5,829 nucleotides of DNA, from contig JAFYEQ010000301.1 in the NCBI GenBank assembly GCA_017544185.1, positions 1 through 5,829 on the forward strand. The letters are read 5' to 3'. The notes under the pieces are model-generated. The model did no database searches and had not been told where the DNA came from. It saw only the letters and a list, made by a program, of their open reading frames with translations. Shown here one piece after another: positions 4,349-5,829 of this stretch. Position 1 is the first letter of the stretch. The number at the start of each line of letters is the position of its first letter. The DNA is from Oscillospiraceae bacterium (GTDB taxonomy: Bacteria; Bacillota; Clostridia; Oscillospirales; Ruminococcaceae). The position numbers were made by a program, and so were the translations under genes.

Positions 4349-5829
4349 ATGCTGAATGGACGCAAGACTATAGGTATCTTCATGAGCGGCATCGCAGGCA
4401 CTTTCCGCCGCGATCTGTGCCATGAGCTATACAGAGCAGGGACCGGCCACGGCTTCGACCTGCTGTTCTTCAATTTCGTCGGGACCATAGGCGCAGACTA
4501 TATCGACTACGGCGTCAGAGAAGACAGGATACTCGACGTCATCCCCTTCGACAAGTTCGACGGGATGATATTTGACAACAACAACGTGTTCATAGACAGC
4601 GTGAGAGACCATATCCACGACAGGCTCATGTCCTGCCGCTGCCCCATCATATCCATCAGCGAGCCCTGCAAGGACTTCTCCCAGGTCTGTTTCGACAACA
4701 GCAGCGCCATAAAGGAATTCGTCCACCACTTCGTGAACGAGCACGGCTTCACGAGGATAGGCTATATGTCGGGCATCAAGGGCCATCCCGATGCGGTAGA
4801 GCGTCTTAACGCCTTTGGCGACGCCATGGAGGAGCACGGTCTCCCCCGTGAGGGCGCAGGAGTGTTCCACGGTGACTTCTGGTACAACAAGCAGCATGAG
4901 GCTGCAGAGTTCTTCATAAAAAAATGCGGTGGTCTACCACAGGCCATAGTATGCGCCAACGACTTCATGGCCCTGTCGCTCTGCGACGCCCTTGCAAAAC
5001 GCGGCATACGCATCCCCCAGGACGTGTGCATATCCGGATATGACGATGTGGATGAGGCAAGGGCCCATATCCCGTCCATATCCACCGCCAGTCAGGATAA
5101 GAGCCGTCTTGCAGACAGTATATTCAGCCTGTTCGACAAGGCCATATCCGGCAAGTCCATAGGCAGGGTCACCTGCATCCCCACCACTAACATATACCGC
5201 GGTTCCTGCGGCTGCGGCGACAGTGACCTCAATGAGCCCGAGGACAGGAACCTTTCCTTCCGCCGCAATATAAACCTGCTCTACAACATATACGACGCCG
5301 AGGCCGCTATGCTCTCACTGACGGGCATAGACCGCATAAAGGACATGGAGGCCGTATTCGAGAAGCACAGCCTGAACTTCGGCAGGTATACCAAGTTCTT
5401 CCTCTTCGCATACACCGATGAGGTGGGCAGGCCTTCCTACGACAGCGCCTTCAGCGAGCCAACTCATACTGTGACCCCCGCTATATGGATCGACCGCACC
5501 GGCACGTCGAAGCATATGAAGATCATGTCCACCGATATACTGATCCCGCCTACCGATTCCCCCGAGCCTCAGTGCTACTATCTGACCCATCTCCACTTTG
5601 GTGAGCACTGCTTCGGCTATTCCGCGGTCATGATGGAGGGCAACTACCCCTTCAACGAGTTCTACAATATATGGACGGTGAACCTTGCAGTCGCGATAGA
5701 GACTCTTATGCAGAGGAATTCCATCAATGCTCTGCTGTGCGACCTGGAGAAGGAGAGCACCCACGACCGTCTCACAGGGCTCCTCAACCGCAGCGGCTTC
5801 GAGGACAAGGTACACAGCGTGTTCAATGA
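4349..5829 (+). CDS. Cytosolic LacI-type binding domain fused to GGDEF (diguanylate cyclase), 3' end missing
   Basis: The frame is open from the ATG at 4349 to the right edge (493 residues seen). Residues 6-287 form a LacI/GalR-like type 1 binding-protein fold: KTIGIFMSGI at the start, HGFTRIGYMSG (132-142), CANDFMALSLCDALAKRGI (202-220), DVCISGYDDVDEA (225-237), and a final RGSCGCG (284-290) as in LacI-family regulators. The usual N-terminal helix-turn-helix is absent, and there is no signal peptide or membrane helix, so this is a cytosolic ligand sensor and not a repressor. Residues about 300-460 form a middle domain, possibly GAF-like. A short helical linker leads to HDRLTGLLNRSGFE (472-485), the characteristic start of GGDEF domains, which make c-di-GMP from GTP. 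The GG(D/E)EF catalytic loop lies beyond the window, so activity and any added EAL domain cannot be judged. Its ligand may be a sugar by family analogy. It is transcribed divergently from the GH44 operon. Confidence 0.88.
   Translation, partial: MLNGRKTIGIFMSGIAGTFRRDLCHELYRAGTGHGFDLLFFNFVGTIGADYIDYGVREDRILDVIPFDKFDGMIFDNNNVFIDSVRDHIHDRLMSCRCPIISISEPCKDFSQVCFDNSSAIKEFVHHFVNEHGFTRIGYMSGIKGHPDAVERLNAFGDAMEEHGLPREGAGVFHGDFWYNKQHEAAEFFIKKCGGLPQAIVCANDFMALSLCDALAKRGIRIPQDVCISGYDDVDEARAHIPSISTASQDKSRLADSIFSLFDKAISGKSIGRVTCIPTTNIYRGSCGCGDSDLNEPEDRNLSFRRNINLLYNIYDAEAAMLSLTGIDRIKDMEAVFEKHSLNFGRYTKFFLFAYTDEVGRPSYDSAFSEPTHTVTPAIWIDRTGTSKHMKIMSTDILIPPTDSPEPQCYYLTHLHFGEHCFGYSAVMMEGNYPFNEFYNIWTVNLAVAIETLMQRNSINALLCDLEKESTHDRLTGLLNRSGFEDKVHSVFN

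Noticed and set aside
4917..4925. A7 run as a programmed frameshift site in the sensor-GGDEF gene
   Set aside because: The run fits a slippery heptamer, but the zero frame continues through intact family motifs, and I saw no stimulatory structure or useful alternative frame.
5315..5815. Minus-strand open frame of 166 codons
   Set aside because: It is antisense to the sensor-GGDEF gene, whose family motifs are clear in the plus frame.

Overview
The window looks like chromosomal DNA of a fibre-degrading, Ruminococcus-like member of the Clostridia (Oscillospiraceae). The evidence is a GC-rich Firmicutes-style gene set with strong Shine-Dalgarno sites, a clostridial Mrp ATPase with an N-terminal cysteine cluster, a GH44 beta-glucanase, a membrane zinc-ribbon protein of a type common in gut Firmicutes, and a soluble binding-protein/GGDEF sensor. 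All four genes use ATA isoleucine codons freely and look alike in composition, so nothing marks one of them as a recent arrival. The genus is an inference from family resemblance, not a database match.

Layout. Three genes read leftward on the minus strand and appear to form one transcription unit: an Mrp/NBP35-type P-loop ATPase (3144-3962), then after 65 bp a secreted, membrane-tethered GH44 glycoside hydrolase (1069-3078), then after 8 bp a double zinc-ribbon membrane protein (1060 to the left edge, incomplete). One gene reads rightward (4349 to the right edge, incomplete). It encodes a sensor with a LacI-type periplasmic-binding-protein fold but no DNA-binding domain, a middle domain of unclear identity, and the first residues of a GGDEF (diguanylate cyclase) domain cut by the window end. 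Two of the four genes run off the window, so their termini are not visible.

The 386-bp divergent intergenic region (3963-4348) holds two well-formed sigma-A promoters: an exact consensus, extended -10 promoter for the mrp operon (4039-4067, minus) and a good extended -10 promoter for the GGDEF gene (4256-4284, plus). Both leaders contain a short GC-rich hairpin. Between the promoters lie a 19-bp-period direct repeat, a 14-bp palindrome and other inverted repeats that could be regulator sites.

How the genes may work together (inference): the GH44 enzyme would cut beta-1,4-glucan or xyloglucan at the cell surface. The divergently encoded cytosolic sensor could bind a ligand, possibly an imported sugar, and change c-di-GMP levels. 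Mrp is a housekeeping Fe-S carrier and may share only the promoter. The zinc-ribbon protein has no known role. No CRISPR array, tRNA, rRNA, mobile element or intrinsic terminator was seen.
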